Shown: positions 63,601 through 64,000 of the stretch, piece after piece | Position numbering within the stretch: the stretch's first letter is position 1 | Layout: every line of letters starts with the position of its first letter | DNA from: Mesorhizobium sp. INR15 | GTDB taxonomy: Bacteria > Pseudomonadota > Alphaproteobacteria > Rhizobiales > Rhizobiaceae | Direction: 5' to 3' | Assembly: GCF_015500075.1 (NCBI RefSeq) | Contig: NZ_CP045496.1 | Location: 744,001-808,000 of the forward strand | Length of the DNA: 64,000 nt | Program-made: the position numbers and the translations under genes | The notes under the pieces: model-generated | Databases searched by the model: none | The model's input: the letters and a program-made list of their open reading frames with translations, nothing else | What the model was told of the DNA's origin: nothing

Positions 63601-64000
63601 TCAAACAGTGAGGGCGAGGTCGAAATGGCCGAGTGCCTCGGCATAGGAAAGTGCTGGCCGGGCAACGTCGAAATGGACAGTACGCATGCCGGCGGCACGG
63701 GCGCCATCGACATTGCGCTGCTGGTCATCGACAAACACGCAGGCCTCGGCCGGCAGGCCAAGCGCTTCGGTGACGAAGGCATAGGCGCGGGGATCGGGCT
63801 TGAGGATGCCGGTATAGGTGGCGTCGACGATCGTCTCGAACAGGCCGAGCAGTGGCAGCCGCTGACGGAAATCCGCGCCGTAGAAGAGGTCGAGCTCGTT
63901 GGAGAGGATCGCCAGGCGAAAACCCGCCGCATGGGCGGCACGGATGGCGCGGTCCGCCTCGGGCCGCACGACCTTTTCCGGCTCGGCGCCACGGGCGCGC
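63601..64000 (-). CDS. HAD family hydrolase, N-terminus beyond window
   Basis: The frame runs off the right edge with no start codon of its own, so about 130 residues of the C-terminal part are seen. They contain LAILSNELDLFYG (the motif II S/N region), ILKPDPRAYAFV (motif III lysine) and VFVDDQQRNVDGARAAGM (motif IV DD), as in HAD-IA phosphatases. The motif I aspartates would lie upstream. Its stop overlaps the aminotransferase region, so it belongs to the same operon. It may dephosphorylate a product of the kinase pathway. Confidence 0.8.
   Translation of the reverse strand, partial: RARGAEPEKVVRPEADRAIRAAHAAGFRLAILSNELDLFYGADFRQRLPLLGLFETIVDATYTGILKPDPRAYAFVTEALGLPAEACVFVDDQQRNVDGARAAGMRTVHFDVARPALSYAEALGHFDLALTV

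Overview
The window reads as chromosome or large-replicon sequence from a high-GC alphaproteobacterium of the order Rhizobiales, most likely Mesorhizobium or a close relative. This is inferred from the dense ABC-transporter operons, from chains of genes overlapping by ATGA or GTGA, and from three intergenic mosaic repeats of the kind common in rhizobia. No rRNA, tRNA, CRISPR array or insertion sequence was seen. Both ends of the window cut a gene.

Left part (1-17 kb). After the tail of a sugar-type binding protein and a lone methyltransferase, a minus-strand block runs from about 14.85 kb down to 1.65 kb. Its core is one operon: flotillin-like protein, urea/amide-type binding protein, two LIV-type permeases, two ATPases, a Rhodococcus-type amidase fused in frame behind the second ATPase, an acyl-CoA synthetase and an FkbM methyltransferase. 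An FAD monooxygenase-like protein and an ATP-grasp ligase follow. Upstream lie a cytosolic AmiC-like amide sensor and a divergent MarR regulator. To the right is an amino-acid oxidase/monooxygenase followed by two glycosyltransferases, with a 12-codon reading frame wedged between. A dyad TTnCC-nn-GGnAA recurs in front of these units. One consistent reading is that an amino acid is converted to an amide, which is imported, hydrolysed and activated to a CoA thioester.

Middle (22-36 kb). Here are an SDR enzyme, an ArsR/SRPBCC/GST operon, a GntR gene with a class V aminotransferase and a strong hairpin in its leader, and a second GntR divergent from a polyamine-type ABC operon that ends in a signal-less gamma-glutamyltransferase. 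An oxalyl-CoA-synthetase-like ligase and a ketopantoate-reductase family gene follow, each preceded by an intergenic repeat.

Defence candidate (36.06-42.09 kb). A single 2009-codon gene of visibly lower GC encodes an N-terminal PD-(D/E)XK (Cap4/DUF4297-like) nuclease, a STAND-type P-loop NTPase and about 1,450 residues of helical-repeat-like sequence. This is the architecture of Avs (antiviral STAND) proteins, and it is the most exciting element here.

Right part (42.5-64 kb). A LysE exporter is followed by a second amide system (AmiC-AmiR sensor/antiterminator, Dpp-type permeases, binding protein, acetamidase/formamidase, fused DppD-DppF ATPase). Next comes a nearly complete 4-hydroxyphenylacetate meta-cleavage cluster (hpaA, B, C, R, F, E, D, G, H; no aldolase gene in view). 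The window ends with a kinase and PLP phospholyase pair resembling hydroxylysine or ethanolamine-phosphate catabolism, an omega-aminotransferase, and a HAD phosphatase cut by the window edge.
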